A stretch of 64,000 nucleotides of DNA. It comes from Circinella minor (lineage: Eukaryota; Mucoromycota; Mucoromycetes; Mucorales; Lichtheimiaceae). Within the stretch, counting starts at the first letter, position 1. Every line of letters starts with the position of its first letter. The notes under the pieces were generated by a model. That model did not search any database. It was not told the origin of the DNA and saw only the letters and a list, made by a program, of their open reading frames with translations. Below are positions 16,321 through 26,976 of the stretch, piece by piece. The stretch covers positions 62,001 to 126,000 of the forward strand of contig JAEPRB010000002.1 of NCBI GenBank assembly GCA_016758965.1, given 5' to 3'. Made by a program: the position numbers and the translations under genes.

Positions 16321-17783
16321 ATGAGTAAAAACAATCTCATTCCTGTTACTGTATTAACTGGCTTTTTGGGCAGTGGAAAGGTAAACTCATTGTAAGTTCG
16401 ATAATTAGCAACCATTTGACAAAATTCATTCTAATAACAGATTCTTTTATTTTATTATTATTTTTTTTGCGGTTCAATACTTAGACGACTTTATTGAACT
16501 ACATACTTAAAGAACAGCACGGTAAAAAAATAGCAGTAATAGAAAACGAGTTTGGTGAAGTTGCTATCGATGATAAACTTATAGTTGTTGATGCTGGTCA
16601 GGAAATCTATGAAACACAAAATGGATGGTAAGCATAAGAAAAGGAGGATAAACTTTTTGCATTATTCTGAATTGAGTAGTTAATAATCCTTTCTTTATGA
16701 TAGTCTTTGTTGCAAGGTATATTGTTCTTCGAGTAATATGGGGATATAAATAGTATAACAGTATGGAAAATTAATGATTTATTTCTCATTGTAGGTTCGA
16801 GGTGATTTAGTAAAAATTCTTCACGAATTGATTGAATCCAAAAAACAATTGGATATGGTCTTGATCGAAACCACAGGTATGGCAGATCCAGGACCAGTAG
16901 TACAAACATTTTTTGTGGATGAAAAGGTTCAAGAATCGTTTCGTATGGATGCTATAATTACCATGGTAGATGCCAAACATGCAGAATTACATTTGACAGA
17001 GGATTCAAATCATCGTATGGAAGCATATCAACAGATTGCTTTTGCTGACATTTTATTATTAAACAAAATTGATCTTGTTCAGCGATCAGATCGAGATAAA
17101 ATTATTAGCCGGATAAAGGAAATCAATGATGTCGATATCATTCCATGTGAACATGGCCATGTCGATCTCGATAAGATTATCAATATTGGTGGATTTGATC
17201 TTGATCGTGTATTGGAACGTGAACCTGCCTTTTTAAAAGAAGTGGAAGAAGGGGATGAAGGACATGAACATAAGCATGGACCTGAACATGTAAGTTAAAG
17301 GGAGAAAGAAAGTGAGCGTTTTTAGTTTTATAATTGAAATTGTGCAGAAAGTGGAGGGGCTGATTTTATATGCTATATGTAATAGAAACGTCATGATGAG
17401 TTAATCACATCCGTAGGCATCAGTGAAAAAGGAGAACTCGATTTCGATCATCTGAATCGATGGATTCAAAGTGTATTAGCATCTTTGGGACCTAATATCT
17501 ATCGTATGAAAGGAATCCTTAATGTGGAAGGGGAAAATGATCGATATGTCTTTCAAGGCGTTCACATGGCAAGCAGAAAAATTGATAGTTTATCATTGTA
17601 ATGTATATGTACATATACTTGAATTTCTAATATAACGATTATTTAAAATAGGTGTTTGATGGACAGCAGGATCGAGCATGGCATGAAGACGAGGATCGAA
17701 CAAATAAATTAGTATTTATTGGTAAAAACTTGAAAAGAGAAGTTCTTGTAGAAAGTTTTAAACAATGCATTGTAAACAATTAA
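16321..17783 (+). CDS. CobW/ZNG1-type G3E GTPase (metal chaperone)
   Basis: G3E-family GTPase; relatives deliver Zn2+ or other metals to client enzymes. Six exons close in phase to 341 aa: 16321-16380, 16485-16627, 16704-16716, 16795-17289, 17386-17568, 17652-17783. The Walker A GFLGSGKTT is split by intron 1. The metal-binding CxCC motif (NGCLCCKVRGDL) is formed by a 13-nt microexon with its neighbours. [11 protein letters not shown] is the switch region and NKIDL is the G4 motif. A His-rich loop (HEHKHGPEH) precedes the C-terminal CobW_C domain ([20 protein letters not shown]). Intron 5 begins with GC (ATG|GCAAGC) because no GT donor keeps the frame, and the product then reads GVHMVFDGQ, which is conserved in CobW_C. 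The gene is convergent with PTH1, whose stop lies 113 bases away. Confidence 0.95.
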
Positions 17784-17896
17784 AAAATGTACATGGATGA
17801 AAATAATAAATATGATTGATTTAAAAATAAACTCTATAATGTTATGTGGGTGCGGGTGTATATATATATGTATGAATGAATGTAACTCTATTGTTA

Positions 17897-18803
17897 TTAT
17901 GCTGTCGTTGCTGCGCTACCAGTTGTTGCTTCTGTGCTAGTTTGCTTTTCCTTGTTTTCTATATCATCCTTTTCAGCAGCCACTTTCTTTTTAGATAACT
18001 TTTGTTTCATCTGTTTAGGTTCACGCCACAATTGATTCCGGAGAAGCAATGTTTCCAATCCCAAACCAGAACCGATATCCAAAATTGGATAAGTTTTGGA
18101 TTCCAATGCCCTGATTTCAACGGGTGAAAAAGGTGCTAGTACAAAATCCGACACATCATCTACTTCACGAGATTCAGGTCGACCCACACCTAACCGTACC
18201 CTCCAAAATGCGTCTGCTCGTAGATGTTGAATAACCGACTTTATACCGTTATGACCATTAGCTGAACCAGAGGCTTTTAAGGACGTCTTGCCAAGCTCGC
18301 GTTGTAAATCGTCTTGGAATACATATATGTTGGCTGCGGGAATGGCAAGATCGCGAGCTATATATAAAATACATATAGAAATATATTAAATATATGTTAG
18401 TTATTGTGGACTTTGGTAGTTTTCTACTGGATATATATATATTTATTTATTTTACCTGCTTTAGCAACGGAGGGACCAGATACATTCATAAGAAGTCTTG
18501 GTTTTAATAAGGTCAATTCAACTTCTGTATACTCTGTACTTTTATTGCGATCAAAAGGAAGTAAAATTTTTGTTTGTGCAATGTGACCTTTCCAAGGTTT
18601 ATGTGGAGTCCAGGATAATTGTAAACGGCTAGCAAGGTGATCGAGAATCATCATACCAGCATTGTGTCGAGTATTTGGATGAGTATAATTACCCAAACCA
18701 ACAAACTATGAATTGTATATATAATGATTAAATGGAACAGATCATGATAAAAAGAAAGGAAAAAAAAAGAGTCTACACCTACCAATACTTTCTTTTGTGA
18801 CAT
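17897..18803 (-). CDS. PTH1: Peptidyl-tRNA hydrolase, bacterial-type (PTH1)
   Basis: Hydrolyses peptidyl-tRNA released from stalled ribosomes. The eukaryotic PTH1 type usually serves mitochondria, though no clear targeting peptide is visible. Three exons close in phase to 243 aa: 18803-18783 (only 7 codons), 18705-18456, 18357-17897. The N-terminus reads MSQKKVL/FVGLGNYTHPNTRHNAG, giving the catalytic Asn of GLGN and the catalytic His of TRHN. YVFQDDL supplies the conserved Asp, and SANGHNGIKSVIQHL the second Asn and the substrate-clamp region. RVRLGVGRP completes the family core. The last 40 residues are a Lys/Glu/Thr-rich extension beyond the bacterial length of about 195 aa. Confidence 0.95.
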
Positions 18804-19484
18804 TATAATAGTATGTAGTGAAGAGAAAGAAAGTATAGCAACAGGGAATATTTGAAAGCGGAAAAAAAACAGAAAATGAAAACTCTATTTATAAACAACG
18901 AAAAAAGTTTATGCAAAAAGTAGTTAATTAGTCATATTATGTCAATACAGCTGCTCCACCTCCAAAGTTCGTTTTCCAATTTTATAGATTCACGGTCAAA
19001 GTTCGTTATTGTAAATCATCCAAATTCGCTTTGGCATCACCCAAAGTTCGTTATTGCATTTGAATATTTCGCTTTTATTTTATTTTATTTTATTTAGGGC
19101 TTATCTAAAAAAATTATAGTGGAACACTTTATCAAGTTCTCGTTACTGCTTTTCATCGTTTACAACGTTCTTATTGTCGTTCTTATTGTTATTATTATTG
19201 TGTCGTTTTGTGCTGATAATTGTAATTTGACAGGTCAAGTTAATTAATTGTGCAATATGACCGCTATGTAAGACATTCGGCTCGTATAATAGATTGGAAG
19301 TTGACAACAGTTTAATTGAAAGAGCCCTCACTGTTTGAGTAGCAGTATTTAAATAAATTTCTAAACAAACTAAAACGAATTATGATTTGAATCTTGGATA
19401 TTGTAATGTTTTATAATAAAACGTGCATATCTTTTTTAATGTAATAATGTATTATTTGATATGTACGAATACGACAAATAACCT
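18804..19484. other. PTH1 upstream region up to the DNA transposon
   Basis: Holds the presumed PTH1 promoter, including three CAAAGTTCG repeats (18962-19056), followed by AT-rich DNA with no supported gene. An open frame on the minus strand at 19143-19331 ends in an Asn/Lys repeat and is not called. Confidence 0.5.
18962..19056. repeat. CCAAAGTTCG repeats with an imperfect palindrome
   Basis: CCAAAGTTCG at 18962-18971, CAAAGTTCGTTATTG at 18997-19011 and again exactly at 19042-19056. A palindrome-like CCAAATTCGCTTTGG lies at 20 bases or less from the last copy (19020-19034). The cluster lies 160-250 bases upstream of the PTH1 start codon, so it may be a promoter operator. It may instead be a remnant of a repeat family. 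Confidence 0.6.
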
Positions 19485-19492
19485 TATTGAAA
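19485..19492 (+). repeat. Target-site duplication, left copy (TATTGAAA)
   Basis: Exact 8-bp direct repeat immediately outside the left inverted repeat. The partner is at 20807-20814. Marks the insertion point of the element. Confidence 0.85.
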
Positions 19493-19586
19493 GGGAATGA
19501 CTACGGGCGCGCCAAAAATTCATAATCAGACGAGGGGCGCGCCAATTCTGAGCCGGCACTTTAGTAACATGGCGCGCCCTTCGTCT
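19493..19586 (+). repeat. Left terminal inverted repeat
   Basis: 94 bp with GGCGCGCC at 19506-19513, 19536-19543 and 19571-19578. The inner part can fold on itself: AGACGAGGGGCGCGCC (19528-19543) is nearly the reverse complement of GGCGCGCCCTTCGTCT (19571-19586). Confidence 0.95.
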
Positions 19587-20712
19587 GTTTTATTTATGCT
19601 TGCTCTTGTTCAAGTCTGCTATAATATATGAAACGTGTCTTATTTAAACTGGGTTTTACTCTACTTTAATTAAAAGAAGTATGAATAAAATCAACCCATT
19701 CGAAGATCTATTAAAATATATTGTATATATATCAAATTAAATTAAGAATTAATTTCCTAAAGTAAAAAAAATCATATACTGTTTTTATTTTTATTTTTGA
19801 AGACTTCAGTGATGAGATCTTGAAATATTTATGTAATGGAAATATTGTACTTATACTAATATTTGATATTTATATATTAATATAAGCTTGCTATTACGGG
19901 ATCCAGCGACAAGCAGGATTTTCAACATAAGCTCATTCTAACAAAGATAATAACATTTGAAGACTATACCGCTATCTTTCGTACAAAGTGTTTTTGTGCT
20001 TACTGCTTGTGCTTGACTCATTCAACAATATTACAACAATATTTCATATTAGGATGTAATAGAAGTCTTGTTTAAGAATCAAAACCTTGGCTCTGGAGTC
20101 TACCATGAGCTACAAGAGGAAGCTATGACTTTTAAAAGTGATTTCTACTTATAAGCTATTTTTATTCATATTTATACGTATTGATCTGATTTTTTTTGTC
20201 GTTTTGTACTATTACATTAGTGTCATCTTTTTTTTTTCGTTCTACTATGTATGACCCATATTCTTTTTTCTTCCCTATTCATATGGTATTTTCTTACTTC
20301 GTAATCTGTATTATATGAGTTATTTCTTTATTATTCTATGGATAATAATCCTTTTTTCAGCAGCTCTTATGACCCCACCCATTCAATATCATAATTCATA
20401 TGTTCTTTTCTTGTAATTTCGTTTATTTATGACACAACATAATATATTTACGTACGTATTACTGATATATGCTCATATTTAGTACCACTTTTTGATCTAT
20501 TTGCCATACTGTTTCGCTCCTTTGATTTCTTGTTACTGGCTTCTTTGTATGTATAGTTACAATATATTGCATTCTTTTATTATTTTTTGCTTACAGTAAT
20601 TTTTAAATATATTTTATGGGTATAAATGGAAAGAAACTCTATGTTCAATTGACACACTATGTTAGATATATTGTTAATAAGTATTTTTGAGATTGTGAAT
20701 ATCTTGAATGGT

Positions 20713-20806
20713 AGACGAAGGGCGCGCCATGTTACTAAAGTGCCGGCTCAGAATTGGCGCGCCCTCCGTCTGATTATGAATTTTTGGCGCGCCCGTAGTC
20801 ATTCCC
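20713..20806 (-). repeat. Right terminal inverted repeat
   Basis: Reverse complement of the left TIR with a two-base difference; same three GGCGCGCC octamers and the same internal hairpin. Confidence 0.95.
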
Positions 20807-20814
20807 TATTGAAA
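20807..20814 (+). repeat. Target-site duplication, right copy (TATTGAAA)
   Basis: Exact copy of 19485-19492, directly abutting the right TIR. Confidence 0.85.
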
Positions 20815-20985
20815 TTTGTCCATTTGTGGAGTTTACTTTTTCACTCGTTTTCAACTTGAAAATGCGTCTTTTCCAGTTTTCACTGAATCAAAAGACTGGT
20901 TCCATATAAAAAATGTTCAAAAACAAAAACAGCCTTACTAAAGACTATGACGCTTGGATTTAGCCAATCAACTTTGACTATGACA

Positions 20986-22570
20986 TGTTACTGAGACTTA
21001 AACAGGTACGTACGTAGCATAAAACATAAGAGAAAAGAAAGTTATTACTATCATAGACTACACCAATCATTATTTTTTTTTCAAATACCATATATAAAAT
21101 ATAATTATCATTTTACAATAGTATAATCTCTCTTTCGCTTCGCTACTAGAGGCATTTCCCAATTAGAGACAATTAATTCTCTGCCTCATACATGGTATCA
21201 GGGCCTTTCTTTTTCATTTGCAATCTATTGGTACTTGTTTCACTTATTTTTTTTTGCTGCCTGACAACTTTTTGTCCAGATCCAAACCTGTTACTATTCA
21301 AGCTCCCTCAAAAAAAGCTACCCGGTTCTGATTTAATGTCAAAATTAATATTACGCGACCAAGAAATCATAAATATCATAGCAACAACATTAATTGGTAA
21401 GTGTATCTTTCTTCCTGCTGTCGGGCGCAAAATGAAAAATAAAATGATTCTTACTTAAGGTTTATATAGGACCGAGGCCCTCTACGTACCCCTACACTCC
21501 ACGTCCAACAGAAAGTCCAGACGGGACAAACTCAGATGTTCTCTACACACCATCAGTAGTATATCTGCCAACTTCCCATCCATGCTTATAGAAATCTAAC
21601 ATACTATGTATTGGTCAATCCTTCATTAACGGCCTGCTCAATTATTCATTGAATGTAAAACAAGAATATGAAAGTCAAGCCAATGATACTGGTATATGGT
21701 ATTGAAGAACATGTAACTATATATCGACAGACTTTGAAACAACACAACGTTCCTTTGTCAAAAAAATTCGATGCAAGTATTGAGCTGAATATTGCTTTTT
21801 TATTGACCATAATACAATCAATGATGACATCAAAAAACTTTCACTTCACTTTTTGTTAGCTATTGGAGTTTTTTTTTGCAATCAAAAATTATCATTGATA
21901 TCCATGGAACACAAAGAAGATACAACAATACCGAATCGCCAAAGAAAATATGGAGAAAGAAAATGTAGAAAAACCAATCACAACAGCCATGATCGATGTT
22001 TGTAACCAGACAAACCTACAACTGCAAAAATAATAAACGTGATAGAGGATATGCCAAACAGTCTTCTTAAAAAACGCGCACTAGCCTACGCAAACGATGG
22101 AGTTTTATATATGGAGACATGTAAACGCAAAAATTTTAAGAGCTCTTTGTCTGTATCGTCAATGCCAGCACCTTTGGAATTACCTACAAACACTTTATCT
22201 CTTCACAAACAATATTCACACTCTCGCTCTGCTCACACACACACACACACACACACGTTTTTTTTTTGTGCCTGCTCTTCCAATGAAGTGTAAGTATTCT
22301 ATATTCGTAATTATATTTATTTCCCTGCTACCCTACTTTAGACAACATGATACTTATTTTTTTTACTAATAATGACATGTGTTTCTTTATTATGATTGTA
22401 GTTCCCAGGACGGTTGGCACCATCTTCAAGATCCCCTGGGTCCAAGGCTCGTGGGTGGATTACTATAAGCTTAACACTTTCGAACATTTATTTACTTCTG
22501 AATTTGTGACGAGCTTGAAGAATGTATTTTCAACCTGCAATAATAATAATAATAATCAAAAGTAAAAGAT
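20986..22570 (+). mobile_element. Probable decayed Ty1/copia-type LTR retrotransposon relic
   Basis: TGGTATCAGGGC (about 21192-21204) resembles the initiator-Met-tRNA primer-binding site TGGTATCAGAGC used by many copia elements. The bases just before it end ...TCATACA. A candidate LTR could run from TGTTACTGAG at 20986 to about 21191, with TG...CA ends. Downstream, a broken frame at 21910-22005 reads KCRKTNHNSHDRC, similar to a gag zinc knuckle, then hits a stop. No intact gag or pol and no second LTR was found in the window. The right boundary is a guess. Type and extent are inference. Confidence 0.35.
22234..22257. repeat. (CA)n microsatellite
   Basis: About a dozen CA dinucleotides in the decayed region, followed by a T run. 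Confidence 0.85.
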
Positions 22571-23123
22571 AAAGGCAAAAATCGAAAAAAGCATTTTGCC
22601 TAGTACGATTCCTGTTGTATAGTATATATCAGTGTATGTACTTAAGTTAAAGAAGATTCACAAATCAGAAACGTAAATTTTGATACTATGCATGGAAAAA
22701 GCTCTGATTTATGGACGGATATATAAGATATCAACGCTTCCGTTTCAGTACCCAAGCTTATTTTCATATTCCATAGAGTACATATATTATAGAAGACCTT
22801 CATACAAGTGAAAGAATCATACGCAAAAATAAAAAAAAATAAAAAAACAGAATTAAATATTAAAATCAATTAATTTGTGGGTAGTAAATGTATCCAACAT
22901 ATTCAGATTATTGGGAAGGGTATTCCAGAGAAGTAAATGTTTAAAATGATAATGATGGTTCCCTTTTTAATTCATTGTTGATACGGCTCCTATCACAATA
23001 AAGTTTCGAGACATATGAATCGGATAATCTTATATGTGCAACCAGCTTGTAAGTTTTGATATAGTGAAGCACAATAGCGACAATCTATTTTGAGTTTCAT
23101 TGTAATCGTTTCATAATTTTAAG

Positions 23124-23570
23124 TTATTCTTTGACGCCATCCATGCAACATGTTGCAGCACCCATATTTCCCATGTATTTTGAAATATTTGGGAATATTA
23201 GCTGCAATTTGAAAAAAAAGACTTGATCAAAGAAATTAATAACTTGCTCTAATTGCTTTCCGGGATTTTTCAATACTTGTTTAAGCTGTCGGGAATCTGG
23301 TATCGTTACTAGTTGTGGTAGTCCTGGTGATAATCATGATAATATTTTGTAAGACTTGTTTATTAACATCAAGTACTTGCTCATAGTAGCTTTGGCATTT
23401 ATGAAGTTACCAAGCGAAAAATATCCAGTGGTCAATGTTGGTTGGTTTTGATTCACTGTAATCGCTTCTTCCAATTCTACTGAGAGACTAAGGCTTTTTG
23501 TCCAAGACGAACGGCTCGTGCAATCATTATTGTTTTCTCAAACAGATTCAATAATAGTAACGGGAATGGC
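23124..23570 (-). pseudogene. Decayed protein-coding fragment, unknown family
   Basis: Reading the minus strand, about 120 codons run with coding-like composition to a TAA at 23124. They include TLTTGYFSLGNF, LPQLVTIPDSRQLKQVL, QLEQVINFFDQV and MGNMGAATCCMDGVKE. One in-frame TGA interrupts at 23334-23336. A reading-frame change near a run of A (23490-23499) separates an upstream piece reading LFEKTIMIARAVRLGQKA. I do not recognise the family. The frame breaks and the neighbouring transposon debris suggest a dead gene, but sequencing error at the A run or an unrecognised intron cannot be excluded. Confidence 0.45.
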
Positions 23571-24091
23571 AACGGAAAATAACATGAATTACTTGACTGA
23601 GGGGGATGTTTTAATTCTGTGCTAATCGTTCTTATGCTTTAGGTTTTGGTATTATAACGGTGATTTTTTCTAGCAGAGGGATAGTAGGAGCAAAAAAAGA
23701 AAAATGGAAGAGCTGGATAAGAAAAAGCTGTTTAATTAGCGCTGCTGCCATGTGTTCAGAAGCTTCCTTGTTTTACGTTCCCATATATGAAACTTACTTT
23801 GAAGTAACGACAGTTTTGTTTTGTTTCTCTATATAAAAGAAAATAATATAATATTGTACATTGGTCTCTACGGCAACATTAGTTGTCTCTTGGTAAGCTA
23901 TCCTTTGCTGCCAGGGCTTTATATGGAACTTATCATCATGTTGAGCTCGAGAGACCTCGAAAAAGGGTTTAGTGGAATCCAAGTGTCAAAAAGTTGTAGC
24001 GGGACCTGAATCGTGAAAAAGAAAAAATATGAACGCGTGCACCGAACCTTGACATCTCCACTTCTTCCTTTAACAAAAATCTTATACCAAA
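23571..24091. other. CCT3 upstream region
   Basis: AT-rich, with a TATATAAA-type box near 23830 and no ORF that I trust. Presumably the CCT3 promoter and leader. Confidence 0.4.
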
Positions 24092-26544
24092 ATGCAAGCA
24101 CCTGTCCTTGTTATGAGTAATACCATATTCCAATATTCTGTCTTTTTTTTATATAAAATATATTGAACTAGTTTGAAAAAGCAGGTATTGATTCATTAAT
24201 ACATTTAAAATAGACACCAACATGGAACGTGAGCAGGGTCGTAAGGCTCAGCTTTCCAACATTACTGCAGCAAAGGTAAGCCATCGTTTTTTTGATTAAA
24301 GAAGAAAGTTTCTTTTTTTTCAATTTTTTAATATATGAAACAGATCGGGTATAAAAAAAGACGATGTCCTCTATATGATGAATAATACGAAACTTTTTTT
24401 TGTGCAATATCTAAATCTCTCGATTATTTTATATTCATCTTTTTTTTAATAGACTGTTGCTGATGTCATCCGTACATCGCTCGGTCCACAATCCATGCTC
24501 AAGATGTTGCTTGATCCTATGGGTGGTATTCTTTTGACAAACGATGGTAACTCCATTCTTCGTGAGATCGAAGTAGATCACCCTGCTGCCAAAAGTATGA
24601 TTGAACTTTCTCGAACACAAGATGAAGAAGTCGGTGATGGCACAACCAGTGTTATTATTCTTGGTAAATTATAATCTTGTAAAAAAAAAAATAACAGTAT
24701 ATTTTCACGTATACGGGTGAATGTTATTTTTTTAATACCATTTTGAAATTTTTATTATTACTTTTATTTTATTTTCAGCTGGTGAAGTCCTTGCACAAGC
24801 ATTGCCCCATATTCAAAACAATATTCATCCTATCATTATCATCAGTGCATTCAAGAAGGCTCTTGAAGACGCATTGCAAATTGTTGAAGAAATTTCTCAA
24901 CCTGTCGATGTAAACAACACAGAAGAAATGTTGGGTCTTATTAAATCTTCAATTGGTACAAAGTTTGTTAGCACGTGGAGTGATTTGATGTGTAAGCTTG
25001 CATTAGACTCTGTCCGAACGGTTGCACAAGAAGGTGAAAATGGCCGTCGTGAAGTTGATATTAAGCGTTATGCCCGTGTCGAAAAGGTATAAGACTCGAA
25101 AGAGAGCTGTATAAAAAAAGAGAGTAGATTGTATATGATATATATAGGTGTGTGTGTATTTCATTAAAAACGTGGATGTTCTAAATACTGTCGAATAACG
25201 ATAGATTCCCGGTGGTGAAATTGAAGAGTCCCGAGTATTGGATGGTGTGATTCTTAACAAGGATGTTACCCACCCTAAAATGCGTCGACGCATCGAAAAT
25301 CCACGTATTGTCTTGTTGGATTGCCCTCTTGAATATAAGAAGGGTGAATCTCAAACCAACATCGAAATTTCCAAAGAAGCTGACTGGAACAGGATATTGC
25401 AAATTGAAGAAGAACAAATCAAGTCTATGTGTGAAAAAATTATTGCACTTAAGCCTGATTTGGTCTTTACTGAAAAGGGTGTCTCAGGTAAAATTTAATT
25501 AAAAAAAGAGTCGATGAACATTAGAATTAGAAAGTGAGATAGTTAGGAGATCAAGTTTTTTTTTTTTTACTCAACGAATGTGTATGTGTATATTGAATAG
25601 ATTTGGCCCAACACTACTTTGTCAAAGCAAATATTACTGCCATTCGTCGTGTTCGAAAGACCGACAATAACCGTATCGCGCGTGCCACTGGTGCCACCAT
25701 TGTCAATCGTGTTGATGATCTTAAGGATGTTGATGTTGGTACCAAGTGCGGTCTTTTCAACATTGAAAAGATTGGCGATGAATACTTTACCTTCTTGAGC
25801 AAGTGCGAAGATCCCAAGGCTTGTTCTATCATTTTGCGTGGTCCTAGCAAGGATATTATCGCTGAAGTAGAACGTAATTTGCAAGATGCTATGTGTGTTG
25901 CTCGTAATGTCTTTTTCAATGCCAAGTTGGCACCTGGTGGTGGTGCTACCGAAATGGCAGTATCTGTTAAGTTGGAAGAAAAGGCCAAATTATTAGAAGG
26001 TGTTGAACAATGGCCATACCGTTCGGTTGCCGAAGCTATGGAAGTCATTCCAAGAACTCTTGTACAAAACTGTGGTGGTAACGCTATTAAGACCTTGACA
26101 CAATTACGTGCCAAGCATGCAAATGGTGAACATACATATGGTATTGATGGCTTATCTGGTAAGGTCGTTGATATGAAAGAATATGGTGTTTGGGAACCAT
26201 CTGCTGTCAAGGTTCAAACTATTAAGACTGCTATTGAGGTAAGATTCATTTATATGTTATATGTATATTTTATCCTATTATGCTTCTAATTTTACTAATC
26301 AAATCATGAATGGGATTAAATATTATAGTCTGCATGTCTATTACTACGTGTCGATGATATTGTATCAGGTCTTTCAAAGAACAAGGGTCAAGGTGGTGCT
26401 GGTGGAATGAGTGCTGAACAAGCTCAGGTAACTTTCTTGCTATTTTAAAAAACTGATAAAGAAATCAAGAAAGAGAATAAGAAATCTAACTTACTGTAAA
26501 TGTATTTTTTTTATTGATAGGAAATGGCTGAGCAACAGCAATAA
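24092..26544 (+). CDS. CCT3: T-complex protein 1 subunit gamma (CCT3)
   Basis: Subunit of the cytosolic group II chaperonin TRiC/CCT, which folds actin and tubulin. Eight exons close in phase to 549 aa: 24092-24116, 24214-24275, 24453-24663, 24779-25086, 25205-25487, 25601-26238, 26329-26427, 26521-26544. The first exon is only 25 nt (MQAPVLVM) but is needed: joined to exon 2 it restores the family N-terminus [18 protein letters not shown]. Using the ATG at 24221 would lose it. Chaperonin signatures: [38 protein letters not shown], the ATPase motif [13 protein letters not shown], and [18 protein letters not shown]. The C-terminus is Gly/Gln-rich. Confidence 0.98.
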
Positions 26545-26976
26545 GTGTTTGTTGAAAAAAAGTAGTTTAGTTCCATTTTTATTATTAGATGCATTAAAAA
26601 AAAAGCTGAAAATCTGTGAACTCAAAAAAAAAACTTCATGCATATTGATTTCTGCGTTGAAGTACAATTTTATCTTTCTTATATTAGAGGGGGCGTGGGC
26701 ATAGTTAAAAGATTTATTGGTTGTACACTTTGCCATCACTGTAACCATCTAGGGAGAACTTTAAGAATTAAAATAAGAACAGTTTTATACTTTTTATTGT
26801 AACACAAGAGCTCTATTTTTAGCTTCAGGACATATTCTATTTTTTCTTTTGAGGGTGTTATTGATCACAGAAGAGAATAAGCCTCTCCAGCCCAACAATC
26901 GACTTAACCCCCTTTCCCTTCCAACTAAAGTCGTTCGACTTATCCCTCTTTCATCATCTCATTAGCTCATTACAAC
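26545..26976. other. Intergenic between CCT3 and the secreted protein gene
   Basis: Same-strand spacer. Pyrimidine-rich sequence at 26885-26975 looks like the core promoter and leader of the downstream gene. No ORF. Confidence 0.5.

Larger units (their letters stand above)
19493..20806. mobile_element. Non-autonomous DNA transposon, 94-bp TIRs, 8-bp TSD
   Basis: A 1,314-bp element bounded by 94-bp terminal inverted repeats (19493-19586 and 20713-20806) that differ at only two adjacent positions (GA versus AG near 19533). The flanks carry an exact TATTGAAA duplication. Ends begin GGGAATGACTACGGG. The 1.1-kb interior is AT-rich and encodes no transposase, so it is non-autonomous. An 8-bp TSD is typical of hAT, P, Zisupton or Merlin-like elements. 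The GGGAAT terminus is not the usual hAT CAG end, so I do not assign a superfamily. Each TIR contains three copies of the octamer GGCGCGCC. Near-identical TIRs suggest recent insertion. Confidence 0.9.

Noticed and set aside
20659..20859. Open frame across the right TIR of the transposon
   Set aside because: It crosses the element boundary and carries no transposase motif.
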